Assembly (NCBI GenBank): GCA_900554265.1
Contig: USGZ01000009.1
Coordinates: 1 to 12,523, forward strand
Reading direction: 5' to 3'
DNA length: 12,523 bases
Source of the DNA: an uncultured Porphyromonadaceae bacterium
GTDB taxonomy: Bacteria > Bacteroidota > Bacteroidia > Bacteroidales > Muribaculaceae
The position numbers and the translations under genes were made by a program. This document shows positions 1 to 6,980 of this stretch, piece by piece (the stretch's first letter is position 1; the number at the start of each line of letters is the position of its first letter). The notes under the pieces were generated by a model that was not told the origin of the DNA, ran no database searches, and was given only the letters and a program-made list of their open reading frames with translations.

Positions 1-282
1 GCCGACAGTGCCGGAGCAGCCGGCGGCCGACCCTATCTTTTCGAGCCGGACGCAGCCTCGATTTTCAGCACCGTGCTTCCGATGTATCTGCTGGCGCAGA
101 TGCAGGACGCCTTCGCCGAGAACCGCGCCTCCGAGCAGGCCGCCCGCGTCATGGCTATGCAAAGTGCAAACGACAACGCTCAGAAGCTCCTGGAGCAACT
201 GCAGCTTGAATATAATAAACTCCGCCAGCAGGGCATAACAACCGAGCTGCTCGACATTGTCGGCGGCCAGGCCCGCGACTGA
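1..282 (+). CDS. atpG: ATP synthase F1 gamma subunit, C-terminal part (5' end outside window)
   Basis: This is the last 93 residues of the gamma subunit, the central rotor shaft of F1 that turns inside the alpha3beta3 ring and couples proton flow through Fo to ATP synthesis at the inner membrane. The frame is open from base 1 to the TGA at 280-282. The family signature is clear: a PYLFEPD segment, then SEQAARVMAMQSANDNA, a helix ending in LEYNKLRQQGITTELLDI, and a terminal VGGQA. This matches the conserved C-terminal helix of gamma subunits, which usually reads SEHAARMxAMxxATDNA...YNKxRQxxITxEIxEIVxGA. The start and the N-terminal helix lie upstream of the window. The gene is followed after 38 bases by nuoI with no terminator-like hairpin between, so the two may share a transcript. 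In Bacteroidetes atpG is commonly the last atp gene, which agrees with the switch to nuo genes here. No defect is visible. Confidence 0.93.
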   Translation, partial: ADSAGAAGGRPYLFEPDAASIFSTVLPMYLLAQMQDAFAENRASEQAARVMAMQSANDNAQKLLEQLQLEYNKLRQQGITTELLDIVGGQARD

Positions 283-320
283 CGTCCGTGTAATCAGTAA
301 ATCAGTCATCATCCTTTGTA

Positions 321-962
321 ATGGGTAGTGTTAAAGAATACTTTACGTCATTAGGTTACGGGATCAAGAGCCTTGTCAAGGGTCTCTCGGTCACCGGCAA
401 AGAATTCGTGACGCCCAAAATCACAGAGTGCTATCCCGAAAACCGCGAGGAAGGCGTCGCCGCCCCGCGTTTCAGGGCCGAGCTACACTTCGTCTACGGC
501 GAAGACGGCAAGCACAAGTGCATTGCGTGCGGCATGTGCGAGCGTTCCTGCCCCAACGGCACCATCACCGTCGAATCCGAGATGGTAACCACCCCCGCGG
601 GAACCAAGAAGAAAAAACTTTCCAAGTATTTCTATGATTTGGGCAGCTGCACGTTCTGCCAGCTCTGCGTTACGAACTGCCCCACGGGCGCCATCGAGTT
701 CGACAACGACTTCGAGCAGGCAGTGTTCACGCGCGACAAGCTCGTCAAGCAGCTCAATAACCGACCGGAGCCGCCGGAGCCCGAGCCTACCCCCGAGGAA
801 CTCGCCGCCGCAGCCGCCGAACGCGAGCGCAAGATAGCCGAGGCCAAGGCCAAGGCCGCAGCTGCCGCCGCAGCGAAAGCCGCCGCAGCCAAGCCCGACG
901 GCGAAAAGTCCGCCGCGGCTCCCGCAAAGCCTGAGTCCCCTAAACCCGAAGATAACAAATAA
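321..962 (+). CDS. nuoI: NADH-quinone oxidoreductase subunit I (complex I, 2 x [4Fe-4S]) with Ala-rich tail
   Basis: NuoI is the ferredoxin-like subunit of complex I. It carries clusters N6a and N6b and passes electrons through the peripheral arm toward NuoB and quinone. The 213-residue product has two classical motifs: CIACGMCERSCP (Cys67, 70, 73, 77) and CTFCQLCVTNCP (Cys110, 113, 116, 120). Both are complete CxxCxxCxxxCP sets, so both clusters should form. The N-terminal stretch (residues 1-35) is the usual amphipathic membrane-contacting part. The family core ends near residue 147. Residues 148-213 are an added low-complexity tail: first Pro/Glu (PEPPEPEPTPEE), then a charged alanine-rich helix (about 161-191), then Pro/Lys/Glu to the stop. 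The start at 321 gives the normal N-terminus for the family. No Shine-Dalgarno sequence is seen. nuoJ begins 6 bases after the stop. NuoH, normally encoded just upstream, is absent here. Confidence 0.95.
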   Translation: MGSVKEYFTSLGYGIKSLVKGLSVTGKEFVTPKITECYPENREEGVAAPRFRAELHFVYGEDGKHKCIACGMCERSCPNGTITVESEMVTTPAGTKKKKLSKYFYDLGSCTFCQLCVTNCPTGAIEFDNDFEQAVFTRDKLVKQLNNRPEPPEPEPTPEELAAAAAERERKIAEAKAKAAAAAAAKAAAAKPDGEKSAAAPAKPESPKPEDNK

Positions 963-968
963 ACTGCA

Positions 969-1490
969 ATGGAAGCATCTGTCGGTACTATAATACTGTA
1001 CTTTATCGTCGCCCTGTCGATGATAGTGTTTTCGGTGATGGCCGTGACCACGCGCAAGATTCTCCGCGCCGCCGTCTACCTGCTGTTCACCCTTTTCGCC
1101 GCTGCCGTTGTGTACTTCATGATGGACTATGAGTTCCTCGGAGCCGTCCAGATTGCAGTCTATGCCGGCGGCATCGTTGTGCTCTTCGTCTTCGCCATCC
1201 TGCTTACCAGCAAGCCCGGCGACAACAGCGAGCGCCTTACCTCCAAGAGCCGTCTGCTCGGGTTCCTTGCCGGAGCGCTGACATTCCTCGTCGTGGGCCT
1301 CACCCTCCTGAGCAAGCGCCTGGCCCTGTTCCTGGCCGCCAAGCCCGAAATGGAAGCCCTGGACATGACGACGGTAGGCACGACCCTGATGGGTTCGGGC
1401 CACGGCCAGTACCTGCTGCCTTTCGAGGCCGTCAGCGTACTGCTGCTGGCATGTATAATCGGCGGCGTAGTCGTTGCCCGCAAACGTTAA
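969..1490 (+). CDS. nuoJ: NADH-quinone oxidoreductase subunit J
   Basis: NuoJ is a small membrane subunit at the junction of the complex I arms. Its third transmembrane helix is known in solved structures to change conformation (the pi-bulge) during coupling. The 173-residue product has five hydrophobic segments, at about residues 5-26, 33-52, 56-80, 96-115 and 150-170. The hallmark FLGAVQIAVYAGGIVVLFVF lies at 57-76 and matches the E. coli NuoJ TM3 signature GALQxxVYAGAIxVLFVF. The length is normal for the family. The C-terminus VVVARKR is positive, consistent with a cytoplasmic end. The ATG lies 6 bases after the nuoI stop in the context TGCAATG, without a Shine-Dalgarno sequence. nuoK starts 7 bases after the stop. 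The tight packing supports one operon. Confidence 0.93.
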   Translation: MEASVGTIILYFIVALSMIVFSVMAVTTRKILRAAVYLLFTLFAAAVVYFMMDYEFLGAVQIAVYAGGIVVLFVFAILLTSKPGDNSERLTSKSRLLGFLAGALTFLVVGLTLLSKRLALFLAAKPEMEALDMTTVGTTLMGSGHGQYLLPFEAVSVLLLACIIGGVVVARKR

Positions 1491-1497
1491 CGTGACT

Positions 1498-1809
1498 ATG
1501 GAAATCACAGCAATTTTCTATCTCATTCCGGCGCTGGTGATGTTCGCGTGCGGTGTCTACGGTTTCATTACCCGCAAGAACATGATCGCGATGCTCATCT
1601 CCCTGGAGCTGATGCTCAATGCCGTGGACGTGAACTTCGTGGTCTTCAACCGCTTCCTTTATCCCGGAAGTCTCGAGGGCATGTTCTTCACGCTCTTCGC
1701 CATCGCCATCGCCGCCGCCGAGACGGCAATCGCCCTCGCGATTATCATCAACATCTACCGCTCTGTCAAGAACATCGACGTGCGTACACTTAACGATATG
1801 AAGTTCTAA
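1498..1809 (+). CDS. nuoK: NADH-quinone oxidoreductase subunit K
   Basis: NuoK is an MrpC-like membrane subunit with three transmembrane helices that forms part of the proton path of complex I. The product is 103 residues, the usual size (about 100), when started at the ATG at 1498, giving MEITAIFYL. An in-frame ATG at 1474 would add eight residues but overlaps the end of nuoJ and extends past the family N-terminus, so I reject it. Two buried glutamates essential in E. coli (Glu36 and Glu72) are conserved here as Glu37 in LISLELMLNAVDVNF and Glu75 in IAAAETAIAL. Helices run at about 4-24, 29-50 and 61-86. The C-terminus (RSVKNIDVRTLNDMKF) is polar. nuoL begins 4 bases after the stop. Confidence 0.93.
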   Translation: MEITAIFYLIPALVMFACGVYGFITRKNMIAMLISLELMLNAVDVNFVVFNRFLYPGSLEGMFFTLFAIAIAAAETAIALAIIINIYRSVKNIDVRTLNDMKF

Positions 1810-1813
1810 GACA

Positions 1814-3823
1814 ATGGACATTACCATACCTTTACTGATTCTGGCCATACCGCTGGCGATGTTCCTGTTCCTGGGACTCGTCGGCATGAAGCTCAGCCAC
1901 CGCACCGCCGGCGTCCTCGGATGCCTCGGCATGGGCGTCACGCTTGTGTTGGCCTACTACACGGCGTTCGTTTATTTCTTCAGCCACAACCCGCTTTTCC
2001 AGGCCGCCGACGGCACACACCTGCAGTATATGGTCTTCAACCAGACCTGGCTGCAGTTCACGGACAGCCTCGCCATCAAGCTCGGCTTCCTGCTTGACCC
2101 GATTTCGGCCCTGCTGCTGGTGGTGATCACCACGATTTCCTTCATGGTACACCTGTACAGCATGGGTTACATGCGCGACCACCACGGAGTCTATGAACAC
2201 GGCTTCCAGCGCTTCTACGCCTTCCTGTCGCTGTTCAGCTTCTCGATGCTGGGCCTGGTAGTGGCCACCAACATCTTCCAGATGTACATCTTCTGGGAGC
2301 TGGTGGGCGCCTCGTCCTACCTGCTCATCGGCTTCTACTACATCAAGCCGTCGGCAGTGTCCGCATCGAAGAAAGCCTTCATAGTAACGCGCTTCGCTGA
2401 CCTGGGCTTCCTCATCGGTATCCTGATTCTCAGTTTCTATACCGGCACCTTCAACTTCATGGACCTGACCTCGACGGCCGTTCCCGAAATGGCCGGCGTA
2501 TATCAGGTAAACATCGGAACCGCCGAGCATATCCGCAATATCTTCCAGACAAGCGCCGCTCCCGTCTTCATGGGCGGTTCGGTACTGACCTGGGCGCTGG
2601 TGCTGATATTCATGGGCGGCATGGGCAAGTCCGCGATGCTGCCTCTGCACATCTGGCTGCCCGACGCCATGGAAGGCCCGACCCCCGTATCGGCCCTCAT
2701 CCACGCCGCCACGATGGTCGTCGCCGGTGTCTACCTGGTAGCCCGTCTATTCCCGCTGTACCTGATGGAAGAGACCTCGCTGGTGATCATCACCGTCGTC
2801 GGCGCTATTACGGCGCTCTACGCCGCCATGGTCGCCTGCGCGCAGGTGGACATCAAGCGAGTGCTGGCGTTCTCTACAATCTCGCAGATTGCCTTCATGA
2901 TGGTATCGCTGGGCGTCGCCCGTCCTGAGTTCCACGAAGGTCTCGGCTACATGGCATCCATGTTCCACCTGTTCACGCACGCCATGTTCAAGGCCCTGCT
3001 CTTCCTCGGTGCCGGCGCAATCATCCACGCCGTAGGTTCCAACGACTACACGGCCATGCACGGTCTGCACAAGCACATGCCCATCACCAACATCACCTTC
3101 CTGATCGGCTGTCTGGCAATCGCGGGCATCATCCCCTTCTCGGGCTTCTTCTCCAAGGACGAAATCCTGAGCGCCTGCATGGGCTACGACTGGGTGGCAT
3201 ACGTATGGATGTCGGCAGTCGCCGGCCTCACCGCCTTCTATATGTTCCGCCTGTACTTCCTCATCTTCTGGTGGAAGGAACACAAGGTGCCCGAAGGCCA
3301 TCACCACGTACACGACCAGGCTTGGACGATGACCCTGCCTCTGATTATCCTGGCAGCCATCTCCTGCGTGGCCGGCTTCATTCCCTTCGGTGAATTCGTA
3401 AGCTGGAACGGCGAGCTCTACGACTTCATGGCCCACTTCGACTGGACCATCGCCGGCATCTCCCTGGCAATCGCAATCCTCGGCATCGGCCTGGCATGGA
3501 AGATGTACTTCAGGGAGAACGCCCTCCCGGACAAGATGCAGAATGCCCTGCCGAACCTCTGGCGCTGGTGCCACCACCGCTTCTACTGGGACGAGCTCTA
3601 TCAGTTCATCACTCACCGCATCATCTTCGGCATCATCTGCAAGGGCCTGGCCTGGTTCGACAGCAATATCATCGACGGCACCATGAACGCTTTCGCCGCT
3701 GTCACCAACAAGGCTTCGGAGGCCATCAAGACCTTCCAGTCCGGCCAGATTCAGATGTATGTGCTCTGGTACCTGCTCGGTGCCCTCGCCCTGGGCACGA
3801 TAACAATCATCTGCCTGCTCTAA
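1814..3823 (+). CDS. nuoL: NADH-quinone oxidoreductase subunit L (antiporter-like, lateral helix)
   Basis: NuoL is the most distal antiporter-like subunit of complex I and carries the long lateral helix along the membrane arm. The product is 669 residues, the usual size or slightly longer. All pumping residues known from E. coli are present: Glu162 in FWELVGASSYLLIG (TM5 Glu), Lys272 in MGKSAMLPLHIWLPDAM (TM7 Lys), Lys349 in DIKRVLAFSTISQ, Lys393 in HAMFKALLFLGAG, and Lys448-Asp449 in SGFFSKDEIL. The block IWLPDAMEGPTPVSALIHAA is nearly identical to the family signature. After about residue 500 come TM segments, a long amphipathic stretch (about 560-645) fitting the lateral helix, and a final membrane anchor at 650-669. 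A histidine cluster (EGHHHVHD, 494-501) sits in the loop before the next helix. The gene lies 4 bases after nuoK; 42 bases separate it from nuoM. No frameshift is seen. Confidence 0.96.
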   Translation: MDITIPLLILAIPLAMFLFLGLVGMKLSHRTAGVLGCLGMGVTLVLAYYTAFVYFFSHNPLFQAADGTHLQYMVFNQTWLQFTDSLAIKLGFLLDPISALLLVVITTISFMVHLYSMGYMRDHHGVYEHGFQRFYAFLSLFSFSMLGLVVATNIFQMYIFWELVGASSYLLIGFYYIKPSAVSASKKAFIVTRFADLGFLIGILILSFYTGTFNFMDLTSTAVPEMAGVYQVNIGTAEHIRNIFQTSAAPVFMGGSVLTWALVLIFMGGMGKSAMLPLHIWLPDAMEGPTPVSALIHAATMVVAGVYLVARLFPLYLMEETSLVIITVVGAITALYAAMVACAQVDIKRVLAFSTISQIAFMMVSLGVARPEFHEGLGYMASMFHLFTHAMFKALLFLGAGAIIHAVGSNDYTAMHGLHKHMPITNITFLIGCLAIAGIIPFSGFFSKDEILSACMGYDWVAYVWMSAVAGLTAFYMFRLYFLIFWWKEHKVPEGHHHVHDQAWTMTLPLIILAAISCVAGFIPFGEFVSWNGELYDFMAHFDWTIAGISLAIAILGIGLAWKMYFRENALPDKMQNALPNLWRWCHHRFYWDELYQFITHRIIFGIICKGLAWFDSNIIDGTMNAFAAVTNKASEAIKTFQSGQIQMYVLWYLLGALALGTITIICLL

Positions 3824-3865
3824 AAGCCCCGGAAACCCAACCAATCACAGAAAAAAGTAATTGCA

Positions 3866-5386
3866 ATGTTTTCAAATATACTGATCTACTTCGTGATCAT
3901 CCCCTTGCTGATGCTCTTAGGGGTGGGGCTCTGCTGCAACCGCAAGCCCGGCGCCATCCGCGCCGTGGCCGTGGCCGGTTCGCTGGCACTGGTGGCCCTG
4001 TCGATCTATGTGCTGCTTGAATACCTCAAGCTGCGTCCGACAACCGACGCTCCCATGCTGTTCACCGACAGCTGGACCTGGTTCGCGCCTCTTAACATCA
4101 CTCTTGCCGTAGGCGTCGACGGTATCTCCATCGCGATGCTCATCCTCTCGAGTTTCATCCTCCTCACCGGCTCCTTCGCCTCGTGGAAAATCGACATGCC
4201 CAAGGAATTCTTCCTCTGGCTGATTCTGCTGTCGACGGGCGTGTTCGGCTTCTTCATCTCCGTGGACCTCTTCACGATGTTCATGTTCTATGAAGTCGCC
4301 CTCATCCCGATGTATCTGCTTATCGGCGTCTGGGGTTCGGGCCGCAAGAACTACTCGGCCATGAAGCTCACCCTGATGCTCATGGGCGGCTCGGCCTTCC
4401 TGATGCTCGGCCTCATCGGCATATACTACCACAGCGCACCCGCCGGAGAGCCGCTGACCTGGAACCTTCTTCAGATTTCCGCCAACGACTCCATCTCGCA
4501 CGGCTGGCAGCAGTTCCTCTTCCCGATGACCTTCGTAGGCTTCGGCGTCCTGGGCGCGATGTTCCCCTTCCATACCTGGAGCCCCGACGGTCATGCCTCG
4601 GCGCCGACGGCGGTTTCGATGCTCCACGCGGGCGTGCTTATGAAGCTCGGCGGCTACGGCTGCTTCCGCGTGGCCATCTACCTGATGCCTTACGCCGCTG
4701 CAACCCTGGGCTACATCTTCCTTATCCTTACGGGTATCTCGGTAGTCTACGGTGCCTTCTGCGCCTGCGTCAAGACCGACCTAAAGTACATCAACGCCTA
4801 TTCTTCCGTCAGCCACTGCGGCCTGGTGCTCTTCGCCATCCTGATGCTTAATCAGACTGCCATGACCGGCGCCATCATGCAGATGCTCTCGCACGGTCTG
4901 ATGACGGCCCTGTTCTTCGCCCTGATCGGTATGATCTACGGCCGCACGCACACCCGCGAAATCACCAAGATGGGCGGCCTGATGAAAATCATGCCTTACC
5001 TGGCCGTCTGCTACGTAATCGCAGGTTTCGCCTCCCTGGGCCTTCCCGGTCTGTCCGGTTTCGTTGCTGAAATGACCATCTTCGTAGGTTCCTTCCAGCA
5101 CGCCGACATGTTCCACCGCGTATTCACCATCGTGGCCTGCACCTCGATTGTAATCACCGCAGTCTACATTCTGCGTGTCGTAGGCAAGCTGCTCTTCGGC
5201 CCCGTGCAGGATGAGCACCATCTGAGCCTGACGGACGCAACCTGGTGGGAACGCACCGCCACGGCCACGCTGATTCTCTGCGTCGCCGCAATCGGCTGCT
5301 TCCCCAACTTCTTCGCTGACCTTATTAAGACAACCTTCACACCCGAGATTTTCACCGTCCTGGGTATGACGAGCCCCGTACTCTAA
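3866..5386 (+). CDS. nuoM: NADH-quinone oxidoreductase subunit M (antiporter-like)
   Basis: NuoM is the middle antiporter-like subunit of complex I, an integral inner-membrane protein of about 14 helices. The product has 506 residues, normal for the family. Conserved residues include Glu143 in FYEVALIPMYLLIGVWG (equivalent to E. coli Glu144), Lys260 in LHAGVLMKLGGYG (equivalent to Lys265) and Glu402 in LSGFVAEMTIFVGSF (equivalent to Glu407). The signature PFHTWSPDGHASAPTAVSM (234-252) is the variant with Ser and Gly in place of the common WLPDAH. The TM7 lysine, Lys234 in E. coli (AVKMPVVPLHGW), is replaced: the aligned residue is Leu229 in GVLGAMFPFHTW and no lysine lies nearby. The start is the ATG at 3866 (TTGCAATG). 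nuoN starts 4 bases after the stop. The other antiporter-like subunits here keep their TM7 lysines. Confidence 0.95.
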   Translation: MFSNILIYFVIIPLLMLLGVGLCCNRKPGAIRAVAVAGSLALVALSIYVLLEYLKLRPTTDAPMLFTDSWTWFAPLNITLAVGVDGISIAMLILSSFILLTGSFASWKIDMPKEFFLWLILLSTGVFGFFISVDLFTMFMFYEVALIPMYLLIGVWGSGRKNYSAMKLTLMLMGGSAFLMLGLIGIYYHSAPAGEPLTWNLLQISANDSISHGWQQFLFPMTFVGFGVLGAMFPFHTWSPDGHASAPTAVSMLHAGVLMKLGGYGCFRVAIYLMPYAAATLGYIFLILTGISVVYGAFCACVKTDLKYINAYSSVSHCGLVLFAILMLNQTAMTGAIMQMLSHGLMTALFFALIGMIYGRTHTREITKMGGLMKIMPYLAVCYVIAGFASLGLPGLSGFVAEMTIFVGSFQHADMFHRVFTIVACTSIVITAVYILRVVGKLLFGPVQDEHHLSLTDATWWERTATATLILCVAAIGCFPNFFADLIKTTFTPEIFTVLGMTSPVL

Positions 5387-5390
5387 AGCA

Positions 5391-6869
5391 ATGGATTACT
5401 CACAGTTCTTAGCAATGCAACAGGAAATCGGCCTGCTGGTCGTGTTCCTGATAGTCTTCCTGTACGACACCTTTATGCCTAAGGGCGCCCAGCGCGCTCT
5501 TCCGGGACTCACGGTTGTCCTGATGGCCCTCCTCACCGTGTTCGGCTTCGTAACCGAGCTCGTGGGCCTCAATCCCTCCGCCACCTCGGCCTTCGCCGGC
5601 ATGTACGCCACCGGTCCCGCAATCGCCGCTATCAAGACTATTCTCAACGTCGGCGTGGTGATTGTCCTTATCCAGAGCGTCCACTGGACCAACGGCGCCG
5701 AGATGAGCGTTCGCCGCGGAGAGTTCTACGAACTCCTGCTGGTAACACTCTTCGGCATGTATCTGATGATTTCCGCACGCCACTTCCTCCTCTTCGTCAT
5801 CGGTCTCGAGAGTGCCTCGCTGCCTCTTGCTGCCATGGTGGCCATGGAGAAGAACCGCTACGAGAGCCACGAGGCAGCCGTGAAGTACATCCTCACCGCC
5901 TGCTTCTCCTCGGCAATCTTCATGCTCGGCATCAGTTTCGTCTACGGCCTCACCGGCACCCTCTACTTCAATGAAATCTACTACGCGCTGAGCAATAAGG
6001 TGAGCATGCTGCTCGTTCTGGCAATCGGCTTCGTGATCGCCGGCGTCGGCTTCAAGCTCTCGCTCGTTCCTTTCCACCTCTGGACCGCCGACGTTTACCA
6101 GGGAGCACCGACGTCCGTGACCTCTTACCTGAGCGTCATCTCCAAGGGCGCCGCCGCCTTCGCCTTCATGGTGATTCTGGCGCAGGTGTTCGGCAGCTGC
6201 TACAGCATCGCCTGGGAATGGATGCTCTATGCCGTGATTATCCTCACCATCACCATCGGCAATCTCTTTGCCATCCGTCAGCGCAACATGAAGCGCTTCC
6301 TGGCCTTCTCGTCGATTTCGCAGGCCGGCTACATCATGCTCGGCGTAATCGCCTTCAACGCCGCCGGCATGGCAGCGATGATGTACTACATCCTTGTGTA
6401 CATATTCTCTAACCTCGCAGCCTTCGGCGTAATCGGTGCCATCGAGAACGCTACCGGCAAGGTTAGCATGGACGACTACAAGGGCCTCTACCGCACCAAT
6501 CCGCGCCTGAGCGTGGCCATGATGCTGGCAATGTTCTCCCTGGCCGGTATTCCTCCCTTCGCAGGCTTCTTCAGCAAGTTCTTCATCTTCACCGGCGCCA
6601 TCGCCCAGGGCAGCACCGCAATCTACGTGCTCGTGCTTATCGCCCTGATCAACACGATAGTGTCGCTGTACTACTATCTGCTGGTTGTCAAGGCAATGTT
6701 CATCGAGCAGGACGAGTGCGCCATCGCACCCTTCCGCAGCACAGCCGGCGAGCGCTTCGGCCTGTGGCTGACAGTGGGCGGCATCCTCTGCCTCGGTCTG
6801 GTAAGCTGGTTCTACACCAGCATCATCGAGACCGTCGCCGGTTCGGAGATTACCGCATTCTTCATCTGA
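5391..6869 (+). CDS. nuoN: NADH-quinone oxidoreductase subunit N (antiporter-like)
   Basis: NuoN is the antiporter-like subunit nearest the quinone site and the third proton channel of the membrane arm. The product is 492 residues with about 14 hydrophobic helices, the normal family size. Key residues can be placed: Glu140 in VIGLESASLPLAAM (TM5 Glu), Lys222 in VGFKLSLVPFHLWTADVYQGAPT (TM7 Lys), Lys252 in SVISKGAAAFAF (TM8), Lys301 in MKRFLAFSSISQAGYIMLG, and Lys396 in AGFFSKFFIF (TM12). All pumping positions are therefore intact, unlike in the NuoM next door. The ATG at 5391 lies in the context AAGCAATG, 4 bases after the nuoM stop. It is the last gene of the run: a strong intrinsic terminator begins 39 bases after its stop. 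The gene order I-J-K-L-M-N is the standard one. Confidence 0.95.
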   Translation: MDYSQFLAMQQEIGLLVVFLIVFLYDTFMPKGAQRALPGLTVVLMALLTVFGFVTELVGLNPSATSAFAGMYATGPAIAAIKTILNVGVVIVLIQSVHWTNGAEMSVRRGEFYELLLVTLFGMYLMISARHFLLFVIGLESASLPLAAMVAMEKNRYESHEAAVKYILTACFSSAIFMLGISFVYGLTGTLYFNEIYYALSNKVSMLLVLAIGFVIAGVGFKLSLVPFHLWTADVYQGAPTSVTSYLSVISKGAAAFAFMVILAQVFGSCYSIAWEWMLYAVIILTITIGNLFAIRQRNMKRFLAFSSISQAGYIMLGVIAFNAAGMAAMMYYILVYIFSNLAAFGVIGAIENATGKVSMDDYKGLYRTNPRLSVAMMLAMFSLAGIPPFAGFFSKFFIFTGAIAQGSTAIYVLVLIALINTIVSLYYYLLVVKAMFIEQDECAIAPFRSTAGERFGLWLTVGGILCLGLVSWFYTSIIETVAGSEITAFFI

Positions 6870-6908
6870 TTGTCCGCGGGATAATTACCGCAAACATACC
6901 TTACCGTC

Positions 6909-6945
6909 GAAACCCGGAGTCATGCGCCCCGGGTTTCGTTTTTTT
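6909..6945 (+). terminator. Intrinsic terminator of the nuo operon
   Basis: A perfect 9-base stem, GAAACCCGG (6909-6917) pairing with CCGGGTTTC (6929-6937), encloses an 11-base loop. It is followed by one G and a run of seven Ts (6939-6945). The stem is GC-rich and the T run is immediate, as in classic Rho-independent terminators. It lies 39 bases after nuoN and should end the atp-nuo transcript. Confidence 0.88.
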
Positions 6946-6947
6946 CG

Positions 6948-6955
6948 TATATTTG
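6948..6955 (+). promoter_or_regulatory. Bacteroidetes-type -7 element for the TPR gene
   Basis: TATATTTG matches the -7 consensus TAnnTTTG of the primary sigma factor of Bacteroidetes. It begins two bases after the terminator T run and ends 25 bases before the ATG at 6981, a good distance for a short leader. No TTTG -33 element is seen at the usual spacing; that region is occupied by the terminator stem. Confidence 0.55.
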
Positions 6956-6980
6956 CAAAAAGAATGTAAGAACCGACACC

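Noticed and set aside
283..320. Short direct repeat AATCAGT in the atpG-nuoI gap as a possible operator
   Set aside because: There are only two 7-base copies in a 38-base AT-richer gap, with no dyad or promoter element; chance is sufficient.
1474..1497. Earlier ATG for nuoK adding eight residues
   Set aside because: It overlaps the nuoJ end and extends beyond the family N-terminus; the ATG at 1498 gives the standard NuoK length.
483..1508. 341-residue open frame on the minus strand across nuoI and nuoJ
   Set aside because: It lies fully antisense to two certain genes, has a His/Gly/Glu-rich composition typical of the complement of GC-rich membrane-protein codons, and shows no known fold.
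2747..3844. 365-residue minus-strand open frame opposite nuoL (and a 290-residue one at 1832-2704)
   Set aside because: These are shadow frames opposite nuoL, with acidic, His-rich nonsense composition and no domain signals.
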